Assembly (NCBI GenBank): GCA_002344005.1
Contig: DDTD01000098.1
Coordinates: forward strand, 62,001 to 126,000
Reading direction: 5' to 3'
DNA: 64,000 bases
Origin: Ignavibacteria bacterium UBA2373
GTDB taxonomy: Bacteria; Bacteroidota; Ignavibacteria; Kapaibacteriales; UBA961
Position numbers and translations under genes: made by a program. This document shows positions 16,091 through 25,944 of this stretch, piece by piece. Position 1 is the first letter of the stretch, and every line of letters starts with the position of its first letter. The notes under the pieces are model-generated. The model searched no databases. It was not told the origin of the DNA and worked only from the letters and a program-made list of their open reading frames with translations.

Positions 16091-17626
16091 ATGACAACAG
16101 CACTTACTCAATCGGATTTTCTGGAAAAAATGGTCGAATTTGGATTTTTCGACCGCATAGAAGGTACATTGCCGGATAACTTTACCTTGGTCTATGAGAT
16201 TGCACGAATACTCGAAGATACCAATCACCGCATTACCCGTACATTATCGCCAATTATATGGAACGACGGTGAGGGCACACCACCACCTCGAAGCCCCGAA
16301 AGTACTATTATACCCAATATCCCCGCTTCCGAAGAATATGAAGCCAACTTGATAGACTCCTATCGTGATATAGCCAGAATTTATCCTCATCAATTTCTTT
16401 TACCAGATACAGTTTTTTATCAAAAATTAGTGGAACGTTCTTTATGGATGCCCAAACCGCGAGTACCACGCAATTATCGTTATCAAAAAGATGCCAATAC
16501 ATTTGCGCCGGATAGCAGAAAACAAAAGATATATATTTTGTTCGACACATCGCGTTCCATGCAAGAACATTTTCGCATTCATGTGGCTAAAGCATTAGTG
16601 TATTTTTTTCTCAAAAGAAATAAGCAAGAACTTGGCACGATATTCTTCCGAACTTTCGATGCTGAAATTGGTGCATTACATAGTGCCAACAATGCAGCAC
16701 AATTTGATGAATTAATGTCTTTTGCAATGCATGTACGAGCTGTCGGTGCAGGAACGGCTCTTTCCAAAGCATTAGAAACTGCCATTATTGATATTCATCA
16801 AGTAGCAACATTGGCAGAAACAGAAATTCTCGTAATTACGGATGGTGCTGCGCATATTGATGCAGAAAAAATTGGCAATTTAATGGGAGAAAATATCATA
16901 GTAAATTGCGTTAAAATTGGTAACGCTACCATTGAACCGGATCCACGCTTCATTGACACACTCATTAAAACAAGTTCCTCAGAACAAGCACAACAAATAC
17001 GTAAAATTATCGAAAGAAAAAAAGATTTAGAAAAACAAGTATATACAGTAAGTGCCGAAAGTCGAAAAAATGCCATTCGTGGCGAAATTGCCCACTGCGA
17101 TAAAATGATACAGCAACTGACAAGCCGTCTAAGTACAACGGTAACTGCAACGTATGGTAAAGAAATAGAACAACTTGCAAAAGTATTTATTCAAGTGCAA
17201 GATATTAACTCCGAAGAAATATTTGGTCATGACGAAGAGCGTAAACAAACGCTGGAAGCTCTGGCTAAGGAAATGGTTGATACACTGCAAAATTCTCCCT
17301 CCGCCGAAGACTTAAAAAGAGCAGCCATAATTTTCGATCACATAAAACTTTTTACAGAGCACAGTAATGATGCTGAAAATCAATCCCTTGATGCAATTAA
17401 TAAAGAACTCAAATCTTATCTTGATCAATTACTTGCCGAATCAACCCAAAGACAAATGGCAAATGTGGAATTTTCTGAAGATGATAAAATACAAATTTCC
17501 AAATTATTGCAATCACGACGCACTATTATGCAGAGAATATCTCTGATGAAATTGTTGCGTATTCTCTATAAAAAATTACGAAGAACATTTATTCGTTTCA
17601 GACAAAAACGACGTTATAAAGTCTAA
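16091..17626 (+). CDS. Cytosolic von Willebrand factor A domain protein (ViaA/CoxE-like layout)
   Basis: This 511-aa protein has no signal peptide. The N-terminal ~135 residues are helical. A VWA domain follows (about 145-300) with a complete metal-ion-dependent adhesion site: D-T-S-R-S in 'ILFDTSRSMQE', a Thr in 'GAGTALSKALE' and an Asp in 'VITDGAAHI'. The C-terminal half is charged and helical (probable coiled coil) and ends in a strongly basic tail (KKLRRTFIRFRQKRRYKV). This layout resembles cytosolic VWA proteins that partner MoxR/RavA AAA ATPases, but no such ATPase is in the window. ATG 16091 is chosen over TTG 16085 because AAGGAG lies 6 bases upstream of it. Confidence 0.75.
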   Translation: MTTALTQSDFLEKMVEFGFFDRIEGTLPDNFTLVYEIARILEDTNHRITRTLSPIIWNDGEGTPPPRSPESTIIPNIPASEEYEANLIDSYRDIARIYPHQFLLPDTVFYQKLVERSLWMPKPRVPRNYRYQKDANTFAPDSRKQKIYILFDTSRSMQEHFRIHVAKALVYFFLKRNKQELGTIFFRTFDAEIGALHSANNAAQFDELMSFAMHVRAVGAGTALSKALETAIIDIHQVATLAETEILVITDGAAHIDAEKIGNLMGENIIVNCVKIGNATIEPDPRFIDTLIKTSSSEQAQQIRKIIERKKDLEKQVYTVSAESRKNAIRGEIAHCDKMIQQLTSRLSTTVTATYGKEIEQLAKVFIQVQDINSEEIFGHDEERKQTLEALAKEMVDTLQNSPSAEDLKRAAIIFDHIKLFTEHSNDAENQSLDAINKELKSYLDQLLAESTQRQMANVEFSEDDKIQISKLLQSRRTIMQRISLMKLLRILYKKLRRTFIRFRQKRRYKV

Positions 17627-17628
17627 AT

Positions 17629-17658
17629 AAAAAAATCACCCCATTTTCATGGGGTGAT
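17629..17658 (-). terminator. Terminator between convergent VWA genes
   Basis: A perfect 10-bp stem (ATCACCCCAT 17635-17644, loop TTTC, ATGGGGTGAT 17649-17658) has a preceding A-run that becomes a U-run on the minus strand. It ends the VIT-VWA transcript and may also slow the plus-strand one. Confidence 0.8.
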
Positions 17659-17688
17659 ACATACATGAATAAATAATGTGGTGATACT

Positions 17689-19740
17689 TTATCGGGCGGG
17701 TAAGAGAATAATTTTTCCTGTCAATGTTTCTGATTGGCATCGAATTCTGATGATATAGACACCGGCGGATAATCTAAGTCGCAAAGAATCCGGAAGTGCG
17801 ATTGTCAAAATATTACCCTGCAATGAATACCATCCGGATTCTAATGCAATACTTCTTCCATCAATGCTTTCCAAAATAACTTCCGTACATTCAGTGCCTT
17901 GCTCAATCTCATTGATTGTGATATATATATGCTCATTGCCTGACACAGGGTTGGGGAAAATACGCAATTTATCCGGCACAACTCGTTCCAATTCCGGAAC
18001 CCAAGTAGTTGAATTGCCATCATCATCCTCTTCTTCTGGAGTAAGATCGGCAAATGATGTAAATTTTGTGACAATCCCATATCTGATTCCTAATGAAATT
18101 ATTTCTTTTTTCCATTCATTCCATCGTGAAGACCCCTGTGGTTCAGAATTCATCATGCGTAACAGTTCGTTTATTTTGTAAGTAGCCCATACTTTCGGTG
18201 TAAACTTATCAGTACTGCTGTCGGCAGATAACACAAATGAATAAGTAAACTCAACAGGGTTATTTCTTCCTTCCGCTTTCAATGTTAATTGAATGGGACC
18301 CGGCTCAGAATAGATTCCTGTAATAATCATTTGTTCACCCATATATATATCTTGCATAATAAGCGGATAAACCTCTGTAATACCGGGTCTTGACCAGTGT
18401 AATGTCAGATTTTTATAAAGAGGATTTCTGATTTTTGAATACAAACTGCCAATAGTACTTTCTGTTTCACTTGAATTTGTCACAAATTCAGCTAAGCCAT
18501 TATTATTCATCGCAATGTCATTGAGTACTTTTTTATCAACATCAGAACCGACACCAAATACATATATGCGAGTATTTTTATTGTTCGCTGCTTTTACTGC
18601 ATTTTGATTAACAGACGATTGGCCATCCGTAAGCAGTACGATGACATTTGCAGTTTCGTTACTCATATCTTGAATCAATCCCATGAGTACTGCATTTTGA
18701 ATATCTGTTCCGCCTTCTGCATATAATTTGTCAATAAATGTTCGTGCATTATTTACATTATCCGGAGTTGCTTCCACTAAAGTACTGCTAAATTTTCTGG
18801 TACTGCTGTTAAACGCAATAATATTAAATACATCGTGATTGTTGAGTCTGTTTATGCAATAATGGACGGCCTTTTTTGCATTTTCCAATTTTTCACCCAC
18901 CATACTTCCAGAAACATCAATAACAAAAGTGAACACTTTTTTAATCACATTGTTTTCATCTTCTTGAATTTTCGGCTCAATCATCAATGTCATATATCCC
19001 TGCTTTTCTTTCGAAGGCATATTACTATAACATACAACACCTAATTCATTTCGATCAAACCAACAATCCATGCGAATATTCTGATTCGGTATCAGCATCT
19101 TAGATGTAATTGTCACAACTGCACTGTTGCTATCACGTATGATATCGGGTTGGTACTGCACACTTTGAATATCAAGTATTTTTCGAGAAGATGCAATTTC
19201 ACATGTATAAGTACATTGAACTTCTTTTGGTTGAAACATCTGCAAAGAAAGTGGATATATTACTATGACCTTCCCTGCCGTATATTCAAGTAATTCTATA
19301 TATGTTATTTCAACACGTATGCTATCTTTGAGGGAAACAGAGTCCTTAAAAGAAAACATAAATCCCGAATTAGCAAGATATTGCTTTAAAGGTGTCGGAT
19401 AAGTTTGAGTGCCGCCGCTATTTGATACTCCGCCCTGCACAGTATCCATTGGGCTGCCTGTAATTGTTGCTTGGTAATTTTTACCCTTAATATTCCATTG
19501 CAGCTTTGTTACAACAGCTTTCGGATTGAGAGAAAAAGCATATTGAAACATACTTTTCTCATTCGTAGCAGCAAAAAATGTTTGAGTTGAAACAGTTTCT
19601 GCAACTTGATCTTTTATTGTTGTGTGGACATTCACTTCTGTGGGTAATATGACCTCACTATTTTTTTTACTGATTAGGATACCCGTTGCTTGCATTGAGT
19701 ACGAAAGCACAAACAAGGATATAAATATGATAGTTTTCAT
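17689..19740 (-). CDS. VIT and VWA domain surface protein with T9SS sorting domain (copy 2)
   Basis: The 683-aa protein has a signal peptide (about 1-19). A VIT (vault/inter-alpha-trypsin) domain (about 25-150) opens with 'VNVHTTIKDQVAETVSTQTF'. A VWA domain (about 265-430) has an intact metal site, D-V-S-G-S in 'FVIDVSGSMVGEK', plus 'VLLTDGQSS'. A beta-rich region and a C-terminal sorting domain with 'RIFPNPVSGNEHIYITI' and AGVYIIRI complete it. It lies 15 bp after the paralogue at 19756-21834 in one minus-strand operon. VIT-VWA proteins in animals bind matrix proteins; here a surface adhesion or sensing role is inferred from export and the metal site. Confidence 0.85.
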   Translation of the reverse strand: MKTIIFISLFVLSYSMQATGILISKKNSEVILPTEVNVHTTIKDQVAETVSTQTFFAATNEKSMFQYAFSLNPKAVVTKLQWNIKGKNYQATITGSPMDTVQGGVSNSGGTQTYPTPLKQYLANSGFMFSFKDSVSLKDSIRVEITYIELLEYTAGKVIVIYPLSLQMFQPKEVQCTYTCEIASSRKILDIQSVQYQPDIIRDSNSAVVTITSKMLIPNQNIRMDCWFDRNELGVVCYSNMPSKEKQGYMTLMIEPKIQEDENNVIKKVFTFVIDVSGSMVGEKLENAKKAVHYCINRLNNHDVFNIIAFNSSTRKFSSTLVEATPDNVNNARTFIDKLYAEGGTDIQNAVLMGLIQDMSNETANVIVLLTDGQSSVNQNAVKAANNKNTRIYVFGVGSDVDKKVLNDIAMNNNGLAEFVTNSSETESTIGSLYSKIRNPLYKNLTLHWSRPGITEVYPLIMQDIYMGEQMIITGIYSEPGPIQLTLKAEGRNNPVEFTYSFVLSADSSTDKFTPKVWATYKINELLRMMNSEPQGSSRWNEWKKEIISLGIRYGIVTKFTSFADLTPEEEDDDGNSTTWVPELERVVPDKLRIFPNPVSGNEHIYITINEIEQGTECTEVILESIDGRSIALESGWYSLQGNILTIALPDSLRLRLSAGVYIIRIRCQSETLTGKIILLPAR

Positions 19741-19755
19741 GATGTTTATTGGATA

Positions 19756-21834
19756 TTAGTGAATAATATAAGGTACTGTAGAAAATTGTTGATTATTTAC
19801 ATTGATTCTTACAAAGTACATTCCGGCAGGGATTTTATTGCCATTCATGTCAAATCCGTCCCATTGCAGTGTATGTTCTCCAAATGTATAATGATCTTGT
19901 GCAATAAGTGCGACTCTATTACCTAAAGCATCAATGATTTCAACCAGAAGAGTAGCATTGTCTGTATGTATTGCAATTGAAAGTGACAGATTACCATCAC
20001 CGGGATTTGGAGCAATAGTGTGCACCGTAAACAATGAATTATTACGAATATTGTGATTTTCAGCAATATTGGTTGTATTATCATCGGGATCAGCATAAAG
20101 AGCTGTGTATTTCGTGAGTATATTAAACCTTGTACTCAAATCAATGATTGCATCAACGAGTTCTTTTTTCTCGCCAAATTTTTGTATTTGATTTAAGAGA
20201 AAATCAATTTTAGTTTTAGCCCAAATTCGTGATACGGACTTATTACCTTGTTCGGTATGAAAAGATACTTTTTTCGAAAGTTGAAATTCCTCATTGCGTA
20301 TTTTTCCTTTTAAAGTGACCGTATAATCACCGGGATCTTTAAATCTTCCAAGATGCGTGATTTGATTACCATAAAAGAGGTCAGGTAATTGTTGCGGATA
20401 GGTATCGTTAATTAATAAACCGCCATACTCAATAGTTAAATCAGTTAAAATTGGTCGTGAAATTCTCTCCAAATGATTTTGAACAATGATAGACATACTA
20501 TCTGCGTTATTGATAAACATTGCATAGCCGCCGTGAGCAATCGCAAGTTCATTCAGAAATTCTTTACTTGGCTCATTACCAATTCCATACACATATATCC
20601 GCGTTTTGTTCGTATTTAATTTTTTGGACGATACAATAATTTTGGCAATATCAAGCTCGCCCCAGGATGGCATACCATCAGTAATAAAGATTGTACTATT
20701 ATTTTCGGTGGAGTCAAAATCTAAGTTGAGTGTGGAAGTTAAAGCTTCGTCAATATTTGTAAGCCCAGCTGCTCCAATACTATAGACAAATTTTTTTGCT
20801 TGTTCTATATTTTCTGAACTAGCTTTTACCAGCATAGGTTGAAACATTACCACATTTGTGCTAAAAAGAACAACATTAAATTTATCATTACTATGAAGTC
20901 GCTTGAGAAACTCATTGAGAGTTTCTTTTAATTTTATAATTCTCTCGCCCTCCATACTCGAAGATACATCAGCCGTAAATACAATTGTCCGTGATTCTCC
21001 GATTGTTGCCGTTAGACTATCAGGTGGGATTACGCAAGTAGCAAAAAAGCCGTCGCTGCCAATAGAATCGGTTGCTTTGGGATAGTATGTTACAACATTC
21101 ATTTCCACACCATCACGCTGATATTCAAATCGTAAAATATAATCGCGGTCAGGGGAAAAATTTTCATCACCGTATTGTATGGAATATTCTCGGTCAGAGA
21201 TTTTTGTTATTTTGTTTTCGGGAGTATTACCATGACTTGGTGATACTAATTCACGAATCATAGCAGAGGTTTTAGTACGTATTTTGAGCGAAACTCTTTC
21301 CAAAGGCGAAGGTGACAATCCTGTTGTACGCAGTAAAAATTTATAATTAATTTTACCATATTCATACGGCAATTGCTCTATATATGTAATGGTAAATCGC
21401 ACATCGCTTTTAGGATTAATTGGTGCAATATTCATTTTAAATACATTATCCCCAAAATATTGCAATAATGCGGGATCAATATATTTACGTATTTTTTGGT
21501 CATACAGTTTTTGAGCTTCCTCTTTTACGCGTATTGATGCCGTATATTTCTGACCATTAAACCAATATGCCATATCAGTAATAACAGCCCCCTCAGGCAA
21601 AGGGAAAATAAATGTGGACTCCACTAAAGCATTTAATGAATTGTGGAACACCTGATCCACAGTAGTCGTCGCTACCTGATTGTCAATAGTTGTGGTAGCG
21701 TCAAAGGTTCTTATACTCATCTGCTGATGTGTCATAGAACTATTGAGCGGACGTACATATAATGCGCCTGTAGCTCCGACACGTTCACACATCGTCAATA
21801 ACAGCATAATTGCAATAACAGATGTCGTTTTCAT
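19756..21834 (-). CDS. VIT and VWA domain surface protein with T9SS sorting domain (copy 1)
   Basis: This 692-aa paralogue is the first gene of the VIT-VWA pair. It has a signal peptide (cleavage after about residue 21, RVGATG) and a VIT domain (about 35-160) with 'TTIDNQVATTTVDQVFHN' and FPLPEGAVITD. The VWA domain (about 280-450) carries D-V-S-S-S in 'VFTADVSSSMEGE' and 'IFITDGMPSW'. A long beta region and a C-terminal sorting domain (IAPNPGDGNLSLSI ... 'GNKIPAGMYFVRINV') follow. Copy 1 keeps the more canonical VIT start (inter-alpha-trypsin like 'FPLPEGA'), while copy 2 has diverged there. Both should be exported by Sec and then T9SS. Confidence 0.86.
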   Translation of the reverse strand: MKTTSVIAIMLLLTMCERVGATGALYVRPLNSSMTHQQMSIRTFDATTTIDNQVATTTVDQVFHNSLNALVESTFIFPLPEGAVITDMAYWFNGQKYTASIRVKEEAQKLYDQKIRKYIDPALLQYFGDNVFKMNIAPINPKSDVRFTITYIEQLPYEYGKINYKFLLRTTGLSPSPLERVSLKIRTKTSAMIRELVSPSHGNTPENKITKISDREYSIQYGDENFSPDRDYILRFEYQRDGVEMNVVTYYPKATDSIGSDGFFATCVIPPDSLTATIGESRTIVFTADVSSSMEGERIIKLKETLNEFLKRLHSNDKFNVVLFSTNVVMFQPMLVKASSENIEQAKKFVYSIGAAGLTNIDEALTSTLNLDFDSTENNSTIFITDGMPSWGELDIAKIIVSSKKLNTNKTRIYVYGIGNEPSKEFLNELAIAHGGYAMFINNADSMSIIVQNHLERISRPILTDLTIEYGGLLINDTYPQQLPDLFYGNQITHLGRFKDPGDYTVTLKGKIRNEEFQLSKKVSFHTEQGNKSVSRIWAKTKIDFLLNQIQKFGEKKELVDAIIDLSTRFNILTKYTALYADPDDNTTNIAENHNIRNNSLFTVHTIAPNPGDGNLSLSIAIHTDNATLLVEIIDALGNRVALIAQDHYTFGEHTLQWDGFDMNGNKIPAGMYFVRINVNNQQFSTVPYIIH

Positions 21835-22164
21835 ATTACCTCACAAAATTATGATTGATATATCATTTTTACTTCGGTTGCAATATAGGGTAGTTAACAC
21901 AGTTTGATACCTTTACAAAACCTTAGCACACATCAATAAAAATTCAGAAATAATCCATGTAAGTCCCTATTTAAAAACATATTATATCACCTTATCACAT
22001 CTCTTAAACAGACTCTCATTTGTTCTCTATTCAGATATTGTTTTCACTATTTATATCATTTTCTTCCACATTCTTGCTCGTTTTTGGAAGTCATAGCTAT
22101 CCTCTATTGCATAATGAATGAAGGGTATTTACGTCCGAATGTCCACATTTTACCTTTTTATACA
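21835..22164. other. 330-bp divergent intergenic region without recognisable elements
   Basis: The region is AT-rich. A minus-strand 7-mer TATATTG (near 21882-21888) approximates the -7 consensus but lacks one T. I see no hairpin, repeat or RNA gene. Confidence 0.5.
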
Positions 22165-22746
22165 ATGAAAACACTCATTATCATCAGTAGTACAAGAGAA
22201 CGTTCTGTGTCAGCAACAGCAGCAAATGATATTGCGGCACTTATCCGAAAATTGGGACAAACAGTAGATATAATTGATCTTCGTAAAACGCCATTACCTC
22301 TTTTTTCGGAATCAGAACGAACAGAAGCCCTCTATTTTCACATGCGAGAATTAGTCCATAATGCTGATAATATTATACTTACGACACCCGATTTTCATGG
22401 TTCGATGTCCGGTGCAATGAAAAATTTTCTTGATTATTTCTGGACAGAATTTGCCGGTAAGCTATTTGGGATAGTATGTGCCTCTCATGATAAGGGCTTG
22501 ACTGCTATGGACCATATCCGCACAGTAATACGCCAATGTTATGGCTGGGCACTCCCTTATGGTATTGGACTTTCGGAACAAGAATTATCTGACCATGGAA
22601 CAATTGACAATCCTCGAATTCAAAAACGATTCTTGATGTTTGCGCACGATATGGTAACGTATGGCTTACTTATCAGCAAACAACGTGCTGAAGATTTGAC
22701 AAACTCAGAACCAACCTTTATGGCTCGCTATCGCTCCATACAGTGA
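22165..22746 (+). CDS. NAD(P)H-dependent FMN reductase-family flavoprotein
   Basis: The 193-aa protein starts with a flavodoxin-like strand and phosphate-binding loop (IIISSTRERSVSATAAN) and has the conserved 'TTPDFHGSMSGAMKNFLDYF' block that contacts FMN. The fold is that of the ArsH/SsuE/ChrR group: small dimeric flavoproteins that reduce free flavin, quinones or metal oxyanions with NAD(P)H. ATG 22165 is used instead of 22084 because it directly precedes the first beta strand; the upstream 27 codons have no family match. It stands alone between divergent and co-directional neighbours, so the physiological substrate is open. Confidence 0.8.
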   Translation: MKTLIIISSTRERSVSATAANDIAALIRKLGQTVDIIDLRKTPLPLFSESERTEALYFHMRELVHNADNIILTTPDFHGSMSGAMKNFLDYFWTEFAGKLFGIVCASHDKGLTAMDHIRTVIRQCYGWALPYGIGLSEQELSDHGTIDNPRIQKRFLMFAHDMVTYGLLISKQRAEDLTNSEPTFMARYRSIQ

Positions 22747-22809
22747 AACAATGCTGTAACTATTTTCTCTTTCTTTTGTCAATAGCTCAATTATTATCGG
22801 AGTTACATA

Positions 22810-25662
22810 ATGCTCATCAAACATACAATTCTCTTATTACTGTTCTTTTTTATAGCTGTGGTCACCAGTGCCCAAGTAATTCCGGGAAAGCTTATTGTTA
22901 AATTTAAGAATAATTCTACCGAGTTTAGCGAATGGTTAGGGCAAAACCGGCAAGGAAGCATTCAATCATTAACTGCTTTGATTGGTGAGCATACTTCTCA
23001 ACCCTATATTCGTGATGCACTTCTTCAAGCACTTCGTAAAAGAAAAGAGCTTCTTGCTTTACAATTACGGCAATCAGATAATCTCCCCCTCGAACGTATC
23101 GCCGTGATTGAATACAAGAGTGATGCTAATCCTTTGCTCCTTGCTTCCAAACTTCGCACCGCTGCTTTTTGTGAATATGTTGAACCATTGTACGAACGAC
23201 AATTGGTTTCTCAAAGCCCTGATGATTCACTATTTAGCGATCAATATTCATTATTATCAATCAAAGCCGTTGAAGCATGGTCTATTATTCCTTCGGGCAG
23301 TTCTGTTGTCATTGCAATAACGGATACAGGAGTTGAACTTACTCACCCTGATTTATCAGACAATTTATGGGTTAATCAAGGAGAAATCGGTATAGATAAT
23401 ACAGGCAAAGACAGAAGAAGTAATGGAATTGACGATGACAAAAATGGTTTTACAGATGATTGGCAAGGATGGGATTTTTTTAGTGATATATCAAATTCAG
23501 GCGATAATTCTCCCATGCCGGGTAATGCACACGGTACTCATGTTGCCGGCATAGCTGCTGCTATTACCAATAATAATAGAGGAGTTGCGGGCACTAATCC
23601 ATTTGCAAAAATTATTCCTGTTAAAATCGGTCCCGACAATCCCAATTCTCTTTCCGTAGGATTTGGCAGTGAGGCTATTCTTTACGCCGCAACTTTAGGA
23701 GCAGATATTATTAATTGCAGTTGGGGAAGCAGCGGTTATCAACAATCCGAACATGAAGTCATTAAAGAAGCAACAAATATCGGTTCATGTATTGTAGCCG
23801 CATGCGGTAATGACAATGCTAATACCGCATTTTATCCTGCGGCATATCCGGAAGTATTATCTGTTGCATCGGTCCATCAACTTGACGGTCGCTCAAGTTT
23901 TTCAAATTTTCATACTAGTGTTGATGTTTCAGCTCCCGGTAGCTCTATTATATCTACAGTACCTGTAGGAACTTATGACTATAATAGTGGCACGTCTATG
24001 GCTTCACCATGCGCGGCGGCTGTTACAGGCTTAGTCAAAATAATGTACCCATCATATACGCCGGAGCAAATACAAGAACATATAAAATCCACAACAGATA
24101 ATATAGATTCTCTCACAAGAGAAGTACAAGGGCTTTTGGGAACAGGACGCATCAATGCTTACAAAGCTGTTACAGAAAAAAATGTACGTTCTGTGCGTTT
24201 ATTGCCTGTTACATTACGCGATAATAATGATGATATTTATGAACCCGGTGAAAAAATTATTGTTGATTTTACCATAAAAAATGTACTTGCACCGCTTATT
24301 AATGGTAAATGCACTATTACTTCCCCCTTAGATATAATGGTCAGTTTATCCGAAAATGAATTTAACTTAGGCGCAATGTCCACAAATGAAGAAAAATCAT
24401 TTTTTGATAAATGTACAATAACAATCCCCAAAAATTGTCCGCCGGATTACACAGCCGTTTTTCCCGTAATTATTACTGATGATAATAATTATCGCCGAAC
24501 AGAATATTTTAGTGTTTTATTAAATCCTACGTTTAGAACAATCAATGGCAATAATTTTACTCTCTCATTGAACAGTCGCGGTAATTTGTGCTATAATGAT
24601 TATCCCGCTAATACACAAGGTATAGGTTTTCGATGGAAAAACAGTGCAAATTTATGTTATGAAGCAGGGCTCATTACCGCAAGTGGAAAAAATGCAATTT
24701 CCAATGTTGTACGCAGCAGTTCAGGCAATAGCCAAAATAAGGATTTTACCCCTGTCAATATAATCAGTCTTAAAAAACCGGGTATTGTGTCGGCTTTAGA
24801 TGGCACAACACGCTTTTCAGATAAAGGATCGGACTCTCCTGCCGGTTTAGAGATTACACAAACAACATATCAGTTTACCGAAGACAAAACCGAGGATATT
24901 CTATTTCTTCAATATCGTGTGACAAATTATACAGATAAGTTAATGGATTCGGTATATGTAGGATTATTCTTCGATTGGGATATAGGACCGGAAGGTGCCA
25001 ATAACTATGTAGGATTTGATAACTCTCAAGGTTATGGTTTTTGTTATAATGTCAATGTTGATTCATTACCTGTCATTGGTGTTCAACTTTTATCTCCTCA
25101 TGAATTGAATTTTGCCGCCATAGATAATGAAGCCAGCATTTATAATGGTTTTACTTTGGATGAGAAATGGAATGTACTCACTCGTGGCGTATGGTTTCGT
25201 AACTCCCCAATTGGTGATGCGAGCATGGTCATTGGTGCCGGAAAATTTTCTTTAGCCCCTCAAGAAAGCAGTAATGTGTCTTTTGCAATTGCTGCCGCGA
25301 ATAGAATTGCAGATCTCCCAGGATTATTGCAAAATGCTCAGACCATAGCCAAAAATAAAGGAATAGCTGAAGGTTTTCAATGGTCAGCTATCCCCCGAGA
25401 ATCATCCATCGAAGCAGTATTTCCCAATCCGCTTAACAGCACTTTGTTCACCCTCTCACTCGACATAACTAAACGACAAAGAGTGACAGTAAAGCTCTAT
25501 GATTATATAGGACAACTCCACAAAGTTCTCATTGATGAAAATATGAATGCAGGGAAGGTGCAACGACAATTCACTGCTGATGACCTTTCCCCCGGCTCAT
25601 ATTTCATTCAGATGCAGCAACCCGGCGGTAGCTCTGTTGTTCCACTTCAAATAGCATTCTGA
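22810..25662 (+). CDS. Subtilisin-family (S8) serine protease with T9SS sorting domain
   Basis: This 950-aa secreted protease has GGAG upstream of its ATG and a signal peptide (about 1-20). An inhibitor-like propeptide region (about 22-135) follows, beginning with 'IPGKLIVKFKN'. The S8 domain (about 150-450) has catalytic D172 in 'IAITDTGVELTHPDL', H241 in HGTHVAG and S396 in GTSMASP. Several beta-rich domains follow, and the C-terminus (VFPNPLNSTLFTLSL ... GSYFIQMQ) is a T9SS sorting domain. It should be an extracellular or cell-surface endopeptidase for protein nutrition or maturation of other surface proteins. Its stop overlaps the start of the Hc1-like gene. Confidence 0.92.
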   Translation: MLIKHTILLLLFFFIAVVTSAQVIPGKLIVKFKNNSTEFSEWLGQNRQGSIQSLTALIGEHTSQPYIRDALLQALRKRKELLALQLRQSDNLPLERIAVIEYKSDANPLLLASKLRTAAFCEYVEPLYERQLVSQSPDDSLFSDQYSLLSIKAVEAWSIIPSGSSVVIAITDTGVELTHPDLSDNLWVNQGEIGIDNTGKDRRSNGIDDDKNGFTDDWQGWDFFSDISNSGDNSPMPGNAHGTHVAGIAAAITNNNRGVAGTNPFAKIIPVKIGPDNPNSLSVGFGSEAILYAATLGADIINCSWGSSGYQQSEHEVIKEATNIGSCIVAACGNDNANTAFYPAAYPEVLSVASVHQLDGRSSFSNFHTSVDVSAPGSSIISTVPVGTYDYNSGTSMASPCAAAVTGLVKIMYPSYTPEQIQEHIKSTTDNIDSLTREVQGLLGTGRINAYKAVTEKNVRSVRLLPVTLRDNNDDIYEPGEKIIVDFTIKNVLAPLINGKCTITSPLDIMVSLSENEFNLGAMSTNEEKSFFDKCTITIPKNCPPDYTAVFPVIITDDNNYRRTEYFSVLLNPTFRTINGNNFTLSLNSRGNLCYNDYPANTQGIGFRWKNSANLCYEAGLITASGKNAISNVVRSSSGNSQNKDFTPVNIISLKKPGIVSALDGTTRFSDKGSDSPAGLEITQTTYQFTEDKTEDILFLQYRVTNYTDKLMDSVYVGLFFDWDIGPEGANNYVGFDNSQGYGFCYNVNVDSLPVIGVQLLSPHELNFAAIDNEASIYNGFTLDEKWNVLTRGVWFRNSPIGDASMVIGAGKFSLAPQESSNVSFAIAAANRIADLPGLLQNAQTIAKNKGIAEGFQWSAIPRESSIEAVFPNPLNSTLFTLSLDITKRQRVTVKLYDYIGQLHKVLIDENMNAGKVQRQFTADDLSPGSYFIQMQQPGGSSVVPLQIAF

Positions 25663-25865
25663 TGGACAAATTTCAACAACTACTTGATTTAGTTAATCTT
25701 ATGGAAGTTGATTACAAAAAATTTCATCAACAGCATAACCGTGAAGCAGGCACAAGACTGCGCAAACAATTGCAAGAAATTCGAGCACTTGCCAAGTCAA
25801 TGAGAAATGATATACAAGAAACACGACAACATTTTGCTCCGAAGATACAGCGTACAAAGAAATAA
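25662..25865 (+). CDS. Histone H1/Hc1-like DNA-binding protein
   Basis: This 67-aa protein resembles the small Hc1-like proteins of Bacteroidota: an acidic/aromatic helix (LVNLMEVDYKKFHQQHN), the conserved AGTRLRKQLQEIR segment and a 'LAKSMRNDIQE' helix, ending in a basic tail (PKIQRTKK). These proteins bind DNA non-specifically and help organise the nucleoid. The ATG overlaps the TGA of the protease gene (A of TGA is A of ATG), so translation may be coupled. No separate promoter is visible within the protease end. Family match is from remembered motifs. Confidence 0.75.
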   Translation: MDKFQQLLDLVNLMEVDYKKFHQQHNREAGTRLRKQLQEIRALAKSMRNDIQETRQHFAPKIQRTKK

Positions 25866-25891
25866 CCACCATACACAATCGTTTCATGCCG

Positions 25892-25899
25892 TAATTTTG
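25892..25899 (+). promoter_or_regulatory. Bacteroidota-type -7 element for the first cyclophilin gene
   Basis: GCCGTAATTTTGCAG matches TAnnTTTG. The predicted leader is about 40 nt to ATG 25945. No TTG at the expected -33 position. Confidence 0.5.
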
Positions 25900-25944
25900 C
25901 AGTATAGAATACAAAGTTTTCATTATAAACAAGGTTACATTCAA

